Positions 24,477 through 32,627 of a stretch of 32,627 nucleotides of DNA are shown here, in pieces; within the stretch, counting starts at the first letter, position 1; each line of letters begins with the position of its first letter. Below the pieces are notes generated by a model. That model did no database searches. It was given only the letters and a program-made list of their open reading frames with translations, and had not been told where the DNA came from. A program made the position numbers and the translations under genes. The stretch is taken from assembly GCA_021777555.1 (NCBI GenBank), contig JAJYDK010000043.1, forward strand, positions 1 to 32,627, given 5' to 3'. This DNA comes from Pseudomonadota bacterium (GTDB lineage Bacteria; Pseudomonadota; Gammaproteobacteria; Steroidobacterales; Steroidobacteraceae).

Positions 24477-26260
24477 TTACTCGAGGATCAGCCTCACCCT
24501 GAGGCCGATGGTGCGGGGAGCGCCCGGCGCCGACTGCTGCTCGGGGTACAACGAGGCGGATGTGGGGTTCGTGTAATCGGCAGCCGCTCCGTGAATGTTC
24601 GCTCCAATGGCGTAATTCCTGTTGAGCAGGTTGTCGATGAACAGCTCGAACTTGACGCCATAGGCCGCGCCCGCCGGCTTCCACTTGTACGAGCCGAGCG
24701 CACTCAGCACCTGATAGGAGCCGAGCTGCCGCGGACTGGTCTCACCACTCTCATACGCCAGGTATTGCGAGCCGACCAGGTGGTCCGTCAGGCGAAGGTA
24801 CGTGGGCCCCGCGCTCCAGTCCGCACCCAGGTTGGCGGTATACTTCGGCACATCGGTCCGCCACTGCCCCGCCGTGACGGTGCCGTTGTCGCCCGTGAAT
24901 CCTTGCGTATACACGGCATGGGTCATTCCATAGTTGGCATAAAGCCCCAGGCCGTCGCCGAAGTGTTTCTCGAACTTGAGGGTGAAGCCGCGGTAGCGTG
25001 CGCTGCCGGCGTTGTACTCGTTCGTCACCCCGGTCGAGGAATCGTAGCTGTAGCTGAAGATGTCCTGAAACTGCCGGTTGAACACCGCCACACTGGCCTT
25101 GCCCCAGTCGCCGGCGTAGCGGACGCCCGCATCGATGCTGTTGACGTATTCCGGTTTCACTGTCACGGGCGCCGGCGAGGGCGCAGAACCGATGAGACTG
25201 TAGAACGCGCTGACATTCGGCGCCTTCTCGCTTCTGCCCCAGTTGACGAAGGCATTCCAGTCCGGCGCAAAGTCGTAACGGCCGCCAATCGAGGGCTCGG
25301 TGAACGCGTAGCTCTTCCCGGCCTGTCCGGCGTAGCCGTAATAATAGCCCTGGGCATCCATGGCGCCGACGTGGGTGCGCACCAGCTTCACGCCCGGGTA
25401 GAGATGCACCCTCTTGTGCCACAGCGCGACATCGTCCTGGAGGTATCCATCGAGGTACTGGACCGTGTCCTCCTCGTACCAGGCATCGTTGAGACCGATC
25501 GTCGTCGGCACCGGCGCGGAGCCATACCAGTATTCCTGCGAGGTATCGTGGAACTCGTCGACGAGGCCCCCGAAGCCAACCGTATTGTACGGCAGCATCA
25601 ACGTGAAATCGGCTCTGCCGCCCACGCCCTTGTAATCATCCAGATAGCGCTGGAAGGCGCTGCCGGCGGCGCATGACCCAAACATGGCCTGGGCTTGTAC
25701 GTGTCATAATTGGCGCCATAACCGGTCAGCGCGGAGCAGCTCTTGATGCTTTCCGGTATCCGATACCCGAGATACGTCCCGCCGCCCTTCGAGGGGTTGG
25801 CCGTCGCCGGATTGCCGTAGGCGGTGCGATCATTGCGGTTGTCGCTGACGAACAGCCTGATGTCCGCCATCGTGTAATCATTGACCAGTGAATCCAGACC
25901 CAGGATCACATTGGTCGCCCGCGTCTTATCCCACTCGGCGTAGACGTTCGTCGGCCAGAACCAGTTGCGCCCAAATTGATCGAGAAGCGGTTGCGGCACC
26001 TTGTCGGGGGGATTTCCGGACTCGGTATTGTTCGAGACGATCAGAGACAGCTTGGACTGGTCGGAATCGAAGGGCTGAACCAGCGACAGGTAGGACGCAT
26101 TCACCGTGCCGCGGATGTTCTGCTCGAAGTTCTTCTCGACGATGTGATGGAATGCGGCATGCACGCGCAATCCATTCAGACCCTGGAGACTGCCGCTGTC
26201 GATCGAAGCGCCTTCGGTGTTGATGTCTCCGCCGCCGTTACGGTGCGTGACGGATTGCAA
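24477..26260 (-). pseudogene. TonB-dependent receptor remnant: no plug domain, one frameshift
   Basis: Two consecutive frames give one receptor barrel. The 5' part (26260 to about 25697) reads VTHRNGGGDINTEGASIDSG, FHHIVEKNFEQNIRG and so on, as in receptors just after the plug. The 3' part (to 24477) holds the rest of the barrel (YPGVKLVRTHVGAM, EPSIGGRYDFAPDWNAFVNW, GADWSAGPTYLRL, FELFIDNLLNRNYAIGANIH). Joining needs a one-base deletion at 25695-25696, between TAC and GCC codons, where the peptides meet as YDTYK and AQAMFGSCA. Signal peptide, TonB box and plug are absent: upstream of 26260 only 30 nt remain before the next gene. About 595 residues survive of an expected 750-800. The substrate is unknown. 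It cannot make a working receptor as it stands. Confidence 0.85.
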
Positions 26261-26290
26261 TGGGTGCGGATGCGGCGGGCGCGGCGCGCT

Positions 26291-26875
26291 TCATCCGGCG
26301 TGATGCCAGATGCGGAACGCGCGCAGGAGAAAGATCACTCCCAGCACCAGAAAGAGAGCGCTGGCGACATAATGGATGGCCTTGAGCGGCACTTTTGCCG
26401 AGAGCGCCTTGCCGAGAAACACCGCCGGGGCGCACGCGAGCAGCATCCCCGCGGTCGCACCGCCGATGACCGCCGTGAAACTGGAATAGGCGGCGCCCAA
26501 CACGGCAACCGCGATCTGGGTCTTGTCGCCGATCTCGGCGACGAAGATGCCGGCGAATGCGGCCCAGAAGGCGCTGCCGCGCGCCTCCATTGAGGACTTC
26601 ACGTCGACGTCCTCGCCCCTGAGCTCCCAGAGCGCCATCACGATCAGGCTTGCCCCGACCAATACATTCAGGCGCACGGGGGTCAGGAAATGACCGAGTC
26701 GCTCCCCGATGAGCGCGGCAATGACGTTGCTCGCGAGCGCGGCGCAGAAGACCCCCGCGAGGATCGGCCACGGCCGGCGGAAGCGCGCGGCGAGCACCAG
26801 CGCGAGCACCTGGGTGCGATCGCCGATCTCGGCGATCCCGATGGTCGAGAGGCTGGCGAGAAATGCCTCGATCAC
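26291..26875 (-). CDS. TMEM165/GDT1 family cation transporter (putative Mn2+ exporter)
   Basis: 194-residue membrane protein with the two inverted family motifs: AEIGDRTQ (Glu16, Gly18, Asp19) and VAEIGDKTQ (Glu114, Gly116, Asp117), each at the start of a half made of three helices, joined by a charged loop (WELRGEDVDVKSSME). Bacterial members such as Vibrio MneA export Mn2+; eukaryotic ones move Mn2+/Ca2+ against protons. Start is GTG 26875; its GTGA overlaps the stop of a 14-codon reading frame just upstream, so coupling is likely. The promoter lies around 26936. It is followed by the receptor remnant. Confidence 0.93.
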   Translation of the reverse strand: MIEAFLASLSTIGIAEIGDRTQVLALVLAARFRRPWPILAGVFCAALASNVIAALIGERLGHFLTPVRLNVLVGASLIVMALWELRGEDVDVKSSMEARGSAFWAAFAGIFVAEIGDKTQIAVAVLGAAYSSFTAVIGGATAGMLLACAPAVFLGKALSAKVPLKAIHYVASALFLVLGVIFLLRAFRIWHHAG

Positions 26876-26916
26876 GCGGGCACGCCCGCCCGGCGCTGTG
26901 TCTTTTCGTCTGCCAT
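26872..26916 (-). CDS. Possible 14-codon leader ORF coupled to the GDT1 gene
   Basis: ATG 26916 opens a frame MADEKTQRRAGVPA that stops at TGA 26874-26872, overlapping the GTG start of the transporter by 4 nt. It begins about 13 nt after the predicted transcript start. The GDT1 start lacks a ribosome binding site of its own, which makes a delivery role by coupled translation possible. No Shine-Dalgarno sequence is seen before this ATG either. Confidence 0.3.
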   Translation of the reverse strand: MADEKTQRRAGVPA

Positions 26917-26935
26917 GATGTTATCGGAAAACTGT

Positions 26936-26941
26936 ATTATA
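26936..26941 (-). promoter_or_regulatory. -10 box TATAAT upstream of the GDT1 gene
   Basis: A perfect TATAAT on the minus strand, in the most AT-rich spot of this intergenic region, would start transcription near 26929. No clear -35. On the plus strand the overlapping TATTAT (26935-26940) could serve the divergent AsmA-like gene 68 nt further on. Confidence 0.5.
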
Positions 26942-27007
26942 CGCACCGGGAGCGGCACCGCGCGGCGGCGTCGCGGCCGACCCTGGGCAGACCAAGAGTA
27001 CAGACAC

Positions 27008-30000
27008 ATGCGCTCACGAATGCCGATCCGGCTGCCGGGACGCAAATGGCTCATCGGTGCGGCGGTGGCCGCGCTGCTGTTTCTGTCGTACCTGTGGGCC
27101 GGCTATGTGCTCGCGCCCCGGCTCATCCGCTCCGAGGCCGCCCGCTGGACGAGCGAGCACCCGGGCCTGTCGCTCGGGCTGGGGACGATCAAGGTCGATC
27201 CGCTGCGGTTCACGCTCTCGATTCGCGCCATTCACCTGACGGATCGCGGCTCAGCCCTGTTCACGCTCGGGCGGCTCTACATTGCGATCTCTCCCCTGTC
27301 GCTCTTCGAGCGGGGCTACGACATCACGGCGCTCGATCTCGATCAGCCCGCCGTCCATGTCGTGATGGGCGCGGACGGAACGGTCAACCTGGCCGCGCTC
27401 CAGGGCCCAGCGGGGCCGGCCAGCGGCCCCGCGCCGCTCGTTCGCATCGATGATCTTCGCGTCTCCCAGGGCGCGCTCAGCTTCACCGACCTCGGGCGCA
27501 AGCCCGCGGCGCGGCTCGCCCTGGCTCCAATCAACTTCCGTCTGACTCGGTTCCGCACCCGAGGCACCTCGAACGGCCGGTTCGTGCTGCAGGCCGATGG
27601 TGATGGAGCGAACCTCGCCTGGCAGGGGCGGGTGTCGCTCTCGCCCTTCGCCTCACGCGGCACGGTCTCCCTCAACGAACTGCGGGCCCGCTTGCTCGCG
27701 CAATTTCTGCCGCCGCACCTGCCCATGACGCCGGAGGCGGGGCAGCTGAGTCTCAGCGCGCAATACGATGTCGCGCAGAGTGCCCGTGGATTGGACACCC
27801 GCTTATCGGCCGTGGATTTCGTGGCGACCGGCCTCGACCTTCACGGCAATGTGCAGATCGCCCGCATCGAGGCGAACTCGGGCGGGCTGCACGTTGCGAG
27901 CGGCGCCTCCGCCACGGGGTCGCTCCCGGCCCTCACCCTGCACGGCCTGCAGTTGACCGGCACCGGTCCGGCCGCGGGTGAGACTCTGCGGCTCGCGCGC
28001 CTGAGCCTCGAGGGCACCCGTCTCGATGAGGGACACCACCGCCTCAGCGCCTCGTCCCTCGATCTTGCGGGCATTTCGCTGCCCGTACGCCGCACCCGCA
28101 ACGGCCGGATCACCCTGCTGCGCTTTCTCCCCGCTTCGAGCCCCACCCCTGCGCCCACCGCCGGATCGGCCCGCCCGCGCCCCGCGGCCTGGCAGTTCCA
28201 GCTCGCGCATCTGACCGTGACGGACGCCGTGGCGCCGGTGGAGGATCGTGCCGTCTCTCCGGCCGCACGCTTCCGGGTGACGCTGCACTCCCTTACCGCG
28301 ACCTCCCTGAGCAATGACCTCGAGCGCGCGGTTCCGTTCACCGTGCGCGCCAGCATCGACCGCGCCTATCTGGCCCTCGATGGCCGGGTCACCCCCGCGA
28401 GCCGAAGCGCGGCGTTGTGGCTGTCACTCGCGCACCTGTCTCTGAAGACATTCACGCCCTACCTGCCGCTCGCGCCCTCCGCGCAGCTGCACTCCGGAGA
28501 GCTTGGCATGCGCGGCTTCGCCGAGCTCGCAAGGGGCAATCTCATTCGTGTCAGCGGCCGCCTGGATGCCCGCGACGTTCGACTGCGCGACCGGACTGCC
28601 GGCACGGGTCTTTTCGGGTGGCGCGATCTGACTCTGAGCGGCCTCGAGTATCGTCCGGCACATCTGGTGATCGGCCGCGCAAGGCTCACCGCGCCAACCG
28701 GTCTCATCGAGATCCTGCCCAACCGCACATTGAATCTCGCCGCACTGGCTCCACCGCCCGCCAAGGCGGGAGCGCTGCCCACGCATGCTCCGCGGCGACC
28801 GGTTGCGCGGCCCCGGCAGGCGCCGGCATTCGCGGCGCTGTTGCGGCGTCTCGATATCGAGAAGGGCTCGATCACTTTCGCGGATGAATCCATCGAGCCG
28901 AATTTCCGGGCGCCGATCGATGAGTTGCGCGGCACGATCAGCAACGTCTCGACCTCCCACAGCGCGATAGCGCACATTTCGCTCGCCGGTCAGGTGATCA
29001 ATCAATACTCGCCCGTGACGGTCGCCGGAACATTCAACCCCTACGGGCTCGGCCGCAGCACCGACATTCGCGTCGCCTTCGAGAACATCCAGCTGCCCAT
29101 CTTCAATCCGTACTCCGACTTCTATGCCGGATACGCCATCGCCAAGGGCACGCTCAGCACGCGCTTCCATTACCGCATCGTCAATCGGGAGCTTCACGCC
29201 GACCACCACATCGTCATCGATCAGCTGCAGTGGGGCGGCCCGAGCGGCAGCAAGCACCGTGTCGGCTGGCCCATCCGTCTCGCGACGGCGCTGCTGAAGA
29301 ACCGCGCAGGCGTGATCCGCCTGGACCTGCCGGTGACCGGCTCGCTCGACAACCCCCACTTCGACATCTGGCCGATCGTCTGGACGATGCTGAGGCACCT
29401 GCTGGTGAAGGCGGCCCTCGCGCCCTTCGATCTCATCGGCAGACTGTTCGCCGGCGCCCAGAAGGCGCAGTACATCGACTTCGTGCCCGGTTCCGCGGCG
29501 CTGCCCCCGGAAGCGGCCAACAGCCTCACGGCCCTGGCGCACGCACTGGCGCAACGGCCGGCCGTACAGGTGGATGTGCCCGCGGGCCCGGCAGGGGCGA
29601 CGGATGAGGTGGCCATCGAGGACGCCCGGATCGATGCGCTGCTGATCGCCCGCACAGGCGGGCACCGCCCGCAGAGCGCCCCGCTCAGCCTGAGCAAGCA
29701 GCTGCGCGCACTCGCCTCGCTTTATCGGGCGAGGCTCAAGAAGCGGCCGCCGTATCCGCCGCATCTGCCGCTGCCCGCCACCTCCACAGCGGGCTCGACG
29801 GGCGCCTCACCGGCGGACAAGACTCGCTTGCTCGAGCAGGCGAAAATCCAATGGCTGCGCAGGGAGCTGAGGCCGACCGTACGGCCCTCCGCGAGCGCGC
29901 TCACCGCGTTGGGATTGGCCCGCGCGACCCACGTGCAGGCTGCGCTTCTGGCCAAAGGCATCCTGAAGCCGGATCGGGTATTTCTCACCGCCAACGAATC

Positions 30001-30049
30001 AGGCACTCCCTGGCGCGATCGGATCAGGATCAAGCTTGCGCTGAAGTAG
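27008..30049 (+). CDS. AsmA-like DUF748 family envelope protein
   Basis: 1013 residues. A short basic N-terminus and one transmembrane helix (about 14-36) anchor the rest in the periplasm. The body is repetitive beta-structure (PLRFTLSIRAIHLTDRGSAL, DLDQPAVHVVMGADGTVNLA, VRIDDLRVSQGALSFTD), like AsmA/TamB/YhdP proteins. The DUF748 core is at about 610-800: RRLDIEKGSITFADESIEPN, NVSTSHSAIAHISLAG, FNPYSDFYAGYAIAKG, HHIVIDQLQWGGP and VTGSLDNPHFDIWP. Near the end YIDFVPGSAALPPEAA resembles the OmpA-like tail of this family. AsmA-type proteins are thought to bridge the periplasm and move phospholipids; that role is inferred here. ATG 27008 is chosen because the longer frame from 26690 is antisense to the GDT1 gene. 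It ends 10 nt from the convergent protease gene. Confidence 0.88.
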   Translation: MRSRMPIRLPGRKWLIGAAVAALLFLSYLWAGYVLAPRLIRSEAARWTSEHPGLSLGLGTIKVDPLRFTLSIRAIHLTDRGSALFTLGRLYIAISPLSLFERGYDITALDLDQPAVHVVMGADGTVNLAALQGPAGPASGPAPLVRIDDLRVSQGALSFTDLGRKPAARLALAPINFRLTRFRTRGTSNGRFVLQADGDGANLAWQGRVSLSPFASRGTVSLNELRARLLAQFLPPHLPMTPEAGQLSLSAQYDVAQSARGLDTRLSAVDFVATGLDLHGNVQIARIEANSGGLHVASGASATGSLPALTLHGLQLTGTGPAAGETLRLARLSLEGTRLDEGHHRLSASSLDLAGISLPVRRTRNGRITLLRFLPASSPTPAPTAGSARPRPAAWQFQLAHLTVTDAVAPVEDRAVSPAARFRVTLHSLTATSLSNDLERAVPFTVRASIDRAYLALDGRVTPASRSAALWLSLAHLSLKTFTPYLPLAPSAQLHSGELGMRGFAELARGNLIRVSGRLDARDVRLRDRTAGTGLFGWRDLTLSGLEYRPAHLVIGRARLTAPTGLIEILPNRTLNLAALAPPPAKAGALPTHAPRRPVARPRQAPAFAALLRRLDIEKGSITFADESIEPNFRAPIDELRGTISNVSTSHSAIAHISLAGQVINQYSPVTVAGTFNPYGLGRSTDIRVAFENIQLPIFNPYSDFYAGYAIAKGTLSTRFHYRIVNRELHADHHIVIDQLQWGGPSGSKHRVGWPIRLATALLKNRAGVIRLDLPVTGSLDNPHFDIWPIVWTMLRHLLVKAALAPFDLIGRLFAGAQKAQYIDFVPGSAALPPEAANSLTALAHALAQRPAVQVDVPAGPAGATDEVAIEDARIDALLIARTGGHRPQSAPLSLSKQLRALASLYRARLKKRPPYPPHLPLPATSTAGSTGASPADKTRLLEQAKIQWLRRELRPTVRPSASALTALGLARATHVQAALLAKGILKPDRVFLTANESGTPWRDRIRIKLALK

Positions 30050-30059
30050 CCCCGGCCGC

Positions 30060-31913
30060 TCAAGGATCGAGCTTGATGCGCGCGAAACGCCGGGCGATGC
30101 CGGGATCGAGGTGCGTGGCGGCGGTGAGGTCGGACTCGCCCAAGGCCTTCTTGCCCTGGCGCAGCTCAGCGACACCCCGGCCGTAGAGCGAGTCGGCAAT
30201 CCTGGGATTGATCCCGAGCGCCGCATCGTAGTCCCCGATCGCCTGCGCCAGCCGGCCCAATCGCAGATACACCAGGCCACGGCTGTCGAGGATGGCGGCA
30301 TTTTTGGGCAGCCACCCGAGCGCGCGGTCACAGTCCTTGAGCGCCCTGCGGAGTTGAATTCCCGCTTCGGCACGGATCCAACAGCGCGCATTCAGCGCCA
30401 CGGGAAGCAGCTCATCGCGGCGGTGGTAATAGATCCACTGGTCGATCTGGCGGATGGCGTCATCGTACTGTCCGATCCGGCCGTACAGCCGGGCGAGCGG
30501 TAGGTGCAACTCCGACTCATCGGGAGCCTGCAGCGCCACGATGTTGATGTCGGTCCGTGCCTGGCTGGCCGCCGTCCCCGGCGCGTGCTTCCAGGACAGG
30601 AGCAGCTGCGCGCGCGCGAGTCTCGCCTGGAAGAGGTTGGACTGAAGCGCAATCGCGGAACTGAAATCGGCCAGCGCCTTGGCCGGCTGCTTCAGGGCCT
30701 GTTCGATCCGGCCGCGGCGAAAGCGGTACTCGGCATTCTTCGGATCGAGCCGGCAGGCCCGGGTCAGATCGGTCAGGGCACGCGCAGATTGCCCCTCGGA
30801 GGCATAGGCCATGCCCTGACGGGCGAGCTCGTCCGCATCGGCGGGGCTGCCGGAGGCAGGCGCCTGCGCAGCCGCCCCCGTCCGCGCGGTGGTCGAGGCC
30901 GGGGCGGCGCTCGCGCCCCCGGGGCCGGTGCCGGCCAGCACGGGCGCGGCGCCCGTCCTCTTGATGAGATATCGCTGGCCGATGGCGAATACCGGGCCTC
31001 CGTTGTACGTGAAATAGAGTCTGTGCTGGCGGTTTGACACGTACACATGGTGCGAGAGGAAGAAATCCGCCCCCAGGAACATATCCACTTTGCCGAAGGT
31101 GCGGATGTCGCCGACCATCAGCTGGGTGTGCTCGATCTTCTCGCCCCCGATTTCGAACAGGGCCACCGGCGCAATCCAGGCCTTGCGCCACCTGCGCGCG
31201 ATGCCGCCAAACTTGCCCGCCGGCCTCACCCCGGGGCTGTCGGTCATGATGCCCAGCCGCTTCGCGGCGGCGAGCGTGAGCATCGAGCGGCCGAATCCAG
31301 TATCGAACAGCACACGGATGCGCTTGCCGTTCACCGTGGCATGGCCGATCAGGTGGGGGCGCCTGAGGCTGGTCTCACGCAACTTGACCACCCCGATGGG
31401 CTGATTGCCGGCCCAATAGGCAAGCGGCAGATCGGCGCAGTGGCTCGTCTCGACCAGGCGCATCTTGCCCGCGGCAAAGTCGTATTCCACGTCGAAGACC
31501 CGCCACAGGTTATCGCCGAGCAGGCCCACCGCGCCGGAAGGGTAATCGTTGCCGCCCACGAGGAACTGCATGTGGCGCAGCGGAACGTGGAGGAAGGTGA
31601 AGGTGTCCACCGTGGCGATGTCGGCGTTGGTGTCACCATTGACCCCCCGGATGTAGAATCCAGGCGGAGCCATGTCCTCCGGAAGACTGTATTGAGCGCG
31701 CGCCGCCGGCGACAGCATGCTCCAGAACGCCCCCGTGTCGACGATGAACCGCGCCTTGGTTCCGTTGATTCTCGCCGAGACCATGGGCCGCAGCCCCTTC
31801 ATGGTGACGGGAATTGCCGGAAACCGCTCGATCCGGCACTGACCGGCCGCGGCCGGCGAGAGGGCAAGGAGCGACAGCGTCGCAATCCAGCCCCGTCGGA
31901 TCAGATGACTCAT
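30060..31913 (-). CDS. Secreted aspartyl protease with two DTG half-domains and C-terminal TPRs
   Basis: 617 residues. A signal peptide (WIATLSLLALSPAAAG, cleaved near 24) directs export. Two consecutive retropepsin-like units follow: unit 1 (about 35-155) has ARFIVDTGAFWSML (Asp59) and GAVGLLGDNLW; unit 2 (about 170-300) has IRVLFDTGFGRSML (Asp204) and KVDMFLGADFF. Each has the DTG loop and the later hydrophobic-Gly strand, so the chain can form its own two-Asp active site, where the viral enzymes need a dimer. An Ala/Gly/Pro-rich linker (320-362) leads to about six or seven TPRs (365-605: ALTDLTRACRLDPKNAEYRF, GRIEQALKQPAKALADFSSA and so on). Aspartyl protease plus TPR is known in bacteria, but partners and substrates are not. 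No ribosome binding site decided the start; ATG 31913 begins the signal peptide. Confidence 0.87.
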   Translation of the reverse strand: MSHLIRRGWIATLSLLALSPAAAGQCRIERFPAIPVTMKGLRPMVSARINGTKARFIVDTGAFWSMLSPAARAQYSLPEDMAPPGFYIRGVNGDTNADIATVDTFTFLHVPLRHMQFLVGGNDYPSGAVGLLGDNLWRVFDVEYDFAAGKMRLVETSHCADLPLAYWAGNQPIGVVKLRETSLRRPHLIGHATVNGKRIRVLFDTGFGRSMLTLAAAKRLGIMTDSPGVRPAGKFGGIARRWRKAWIAPVALFEIGGEKIEHTQLMVGDIRTFGKVDMFLGADFFLSHHVYVSNRQHRLYFTYNGGPVFAIGQRYLIKRTGAAPVLAGTGPGGASAAPASTTARTGAAAQAPASGSPADADELARQGMAYASEGQSARALTDLTRACRLDPKNAEYRFRRGRIEQALKQPAKALADFSSAIALQSNLFQARLARAQLLLSWKHAPGTAASQARTDINIVALQAPDESELHLPLARLYGRIGQYDDAIRQIDQWIYYHRRDELLPVALNARCWIRAEAGIQLRRALKDCDRALGWLPKNAAILDSRGLVYLRLGRLAQAIGDYDAALGINPRIADSLYGRGVAELRQGKKALGESDLTAATHLDPGIARRFARIKLDP

Positions 31914-32573
31914 ACCCGCAGTGCTCCCTCGATCCGGCGGCCCATGCCGCCTCCACCCTAAGACGAATGAGCGAATCGACGCGGCACGCCCACGGTATTG
32001 TTATTGAGGCAGGGTGGGCCAGACATCCTCGATAGCTTGCTCCCGCGGGCACAGCCGAACAAGGGCCACTCGAGCGGCGCTGATGTCGACGCTGGGGATC
32101 GACCTGGCGCGGCTGCCCGCGCCGCAGCCCCCTCTGCCGAAGGAGCTCATGGCCGCCGAGCGTCTGCGCCAGAATCAGCTTCACATGACGGTTCGGCTTG
32201 AAAGACCTTGATGTTTTCGTTTCGGATCAGCATGTCGGCGTCCTTCGCGAGAACGTCGTGACCGGCTTGACGGACCTCGAATGCCAGCCGGCGATCCCGC
32301 CGGAACTCGCGGTCTCGCTGCTGATGTCGCCAGGGGTTCGAGGACGCATGTGCTCTGTCTGGCATTCGACGGACCGGGAAGTACGGTGGGTCCATCGAGC
32401 GCCCGTTTCGGATGATCAACAATTTTGCTCACCCGGGCACCAGGACATCGGCCGCCGCGCGCTGCCGATCATGGTCATTCCGAACGACATGCTGCGCAAC
32501 GGATTGGAACCGCCCGCTTGAAATTCAGTACGGGAATCAAAATAGGCGGGTTTCGTCCACACACCCCGCTCCG
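31914..32573. other. No confident gene; possible decayed sequence next to a tRNA
   Basis: 660 nt between the protease gene and the tRNA-Ser terminator. Several short frames on both strands overlap, none with clear ribosome binding sites. The plus frame 32198-32521 is the best candidate and is listed separately. A competing minus frame (about 32350-32150) reads LAFEVRQAGHDVLAKDADML, also protein-like. GC content falls towards 32520-32560. Placement beside a tRNA gene would fit the remains of an integrated element, but no integrase or attachment repeat is seen. Confidence 0.4.
32198..32521 (+). CDS. Doubtful small ORF with a HipA-like first strand
   Basis: 107 residues from ATG 32198. Only the start, LDVFVSDQHVGVLREN, resembles a known pattern: the first beta strands of HipA-family N-terminal domains. 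The Tyr/Trp-containing segment that should follow is absent, and the rest has no recognisable family. No HipB-like antitoxin gene lies upstream. It may be a fragment or chance. Confidence 0.2.
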   Translation: MKDLDVFVSDQHVGVLRENVVTGLTDLECQPAIPPELAVSLLMSPGVRGRMCSVWHSTDREVRWVHRAPVSDDQQFCSPGHQDIGRRALPIMVIPNDMLRNGLEPPA

Positions 32574-32613
32574 CTGAAACAAAAAGGACCCGCAATGGGC
32601 CCTTTTGTTTCAG
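32574..32613 (-). terminator. Terminator of tRNA-Ser
   Basis: A near-perfect hairpin directly follows the tRNA CCA on the minus strand. Arms 32574-32591 and 32597-32613 pair over 17 positions with one bulged base; the single plus-strand mismatch (A-C) is a G-U pair in minus RNA. The core GGGCCC-ATTGC-GGGTCC is followed by five T, a typical intrinsic terminator, and the AAAC/GTTT extension lengthens the stem. Confidence 0.85.
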
Positions 32614-32627
32614 TGGCGGAGAGGGTG
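32614..32627 (-). tRNA. tRNA-Ser, last 14 nt; rest lies beyond the window
   Basis: The minus strand reads CACCCTCTCCGCCA. CTCTCCG plus CCA is the 3' acceptor strand common to proteobacterial serine tRNAs, and CCACCC continues into the T arm. A strong terminator follows at once. Anticodon and isoacceptor cannot be told. Confidence 0.75.

Noticed and set aside
26690..27007. N-terminal extension of the AsmA-like frame
   Set aside because: Antisense to the GDT1 gene; the membrane anchor begins just after ATG 27008.
1..32627. CRISPR arrays, insertion sequences, phage genes or an origin
   Set aside because: No regularly spaced repeats, transposase or integrase motifs, or clusters of DnaA-like boxes were seen.

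Overview
The window is about 32.6 kb of GC-rich DNA, densely packed with genes on both strands. It reads as core chromosome of a gammaproteobacterium of the Xanthomonadales/Nevskiales/Steroidobacterales kind. Evidence for this is the block 4.5S RNA-dnaX-ybaB-recR, the divergent ppsR/ppsA pair, orn divergent from rsgA, a DUF1249 gene, an opgG-opgH-opgD cluster, a TonB-dependent receptor remnant and a Gram-negative outer-membrane barrel. The genus cannot be fixed from sequence alone. The two ends are RNA genes: the 3' part of tmRNA (left, + strand) and the last bases of a serine tRNA (right, - strand).

Layout. 1-590: tmRNA 3' end, a GC-rich hairpin and a gene-free stretch. 591-5849: an operon for osmoregulated periplasmic glucans, with a Sec-exported GH186-family protein (OpgG-like), the membrane glucosyltransferase OpgH and a Tat-exported GH186 protein (OpgD). 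5839-8672 (-): three overlapping genes for a Gfo/Idh/MocA oxidoreductase, an N-carbamoylputrescine amidase (AguB type) and an ATP-grasp ligase. 8784-11303 (+): a small membrane protein and the periplasmic tail-specific protease Prc. 11357-12894 (-): a coiled-coil protein of unknown function behind a DUF1249 gene. 12989-16385: PpsR and PEP synthase, an enzyme and its regulator transcribed divergently. 16454-17985: oligoribonuclease and RsgA, divergent. 17992-20716 (-): 4.5S RNA, dnaX, ybaB, recR. 20929-24326: a BamA/TamA-like outer-membrane barrel, a small unknown protein, a TetR regulator and a divergent SAM methyltransferase. 24477-26916 (-): a decayed TonB-dependent receptor and a GDT1-family cation transporter preceded by a coupled mini-ORF. 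27008-31913: a large AsmA/DUF748-like envelope protein convergent with a secreted double-DTG aspartyl protease fused to TPRs. 31914-32613: no confident gene, then the terminator of the serine tRNA.

No CRISPR array, phage, intact insertion sequence or integrase is visible. The most interesting points are: (i) the first glucan protein has Tyr where its Tat-exported paralogue has the likely general acid Asp; (ii) the coupled oxidoreductase/amidase/ATP-grasp trio looks like an uncharacterised small-molecule pathway; (iii) the secreted single-chain aspartyl protease carries two retropepsin-like halves plus TPRs; (iv) several genes have a -10-like hexamer exactly 7 nt before an ATG with no Shine-Dalgarno sequence, suggesting leaderless mRNAs.
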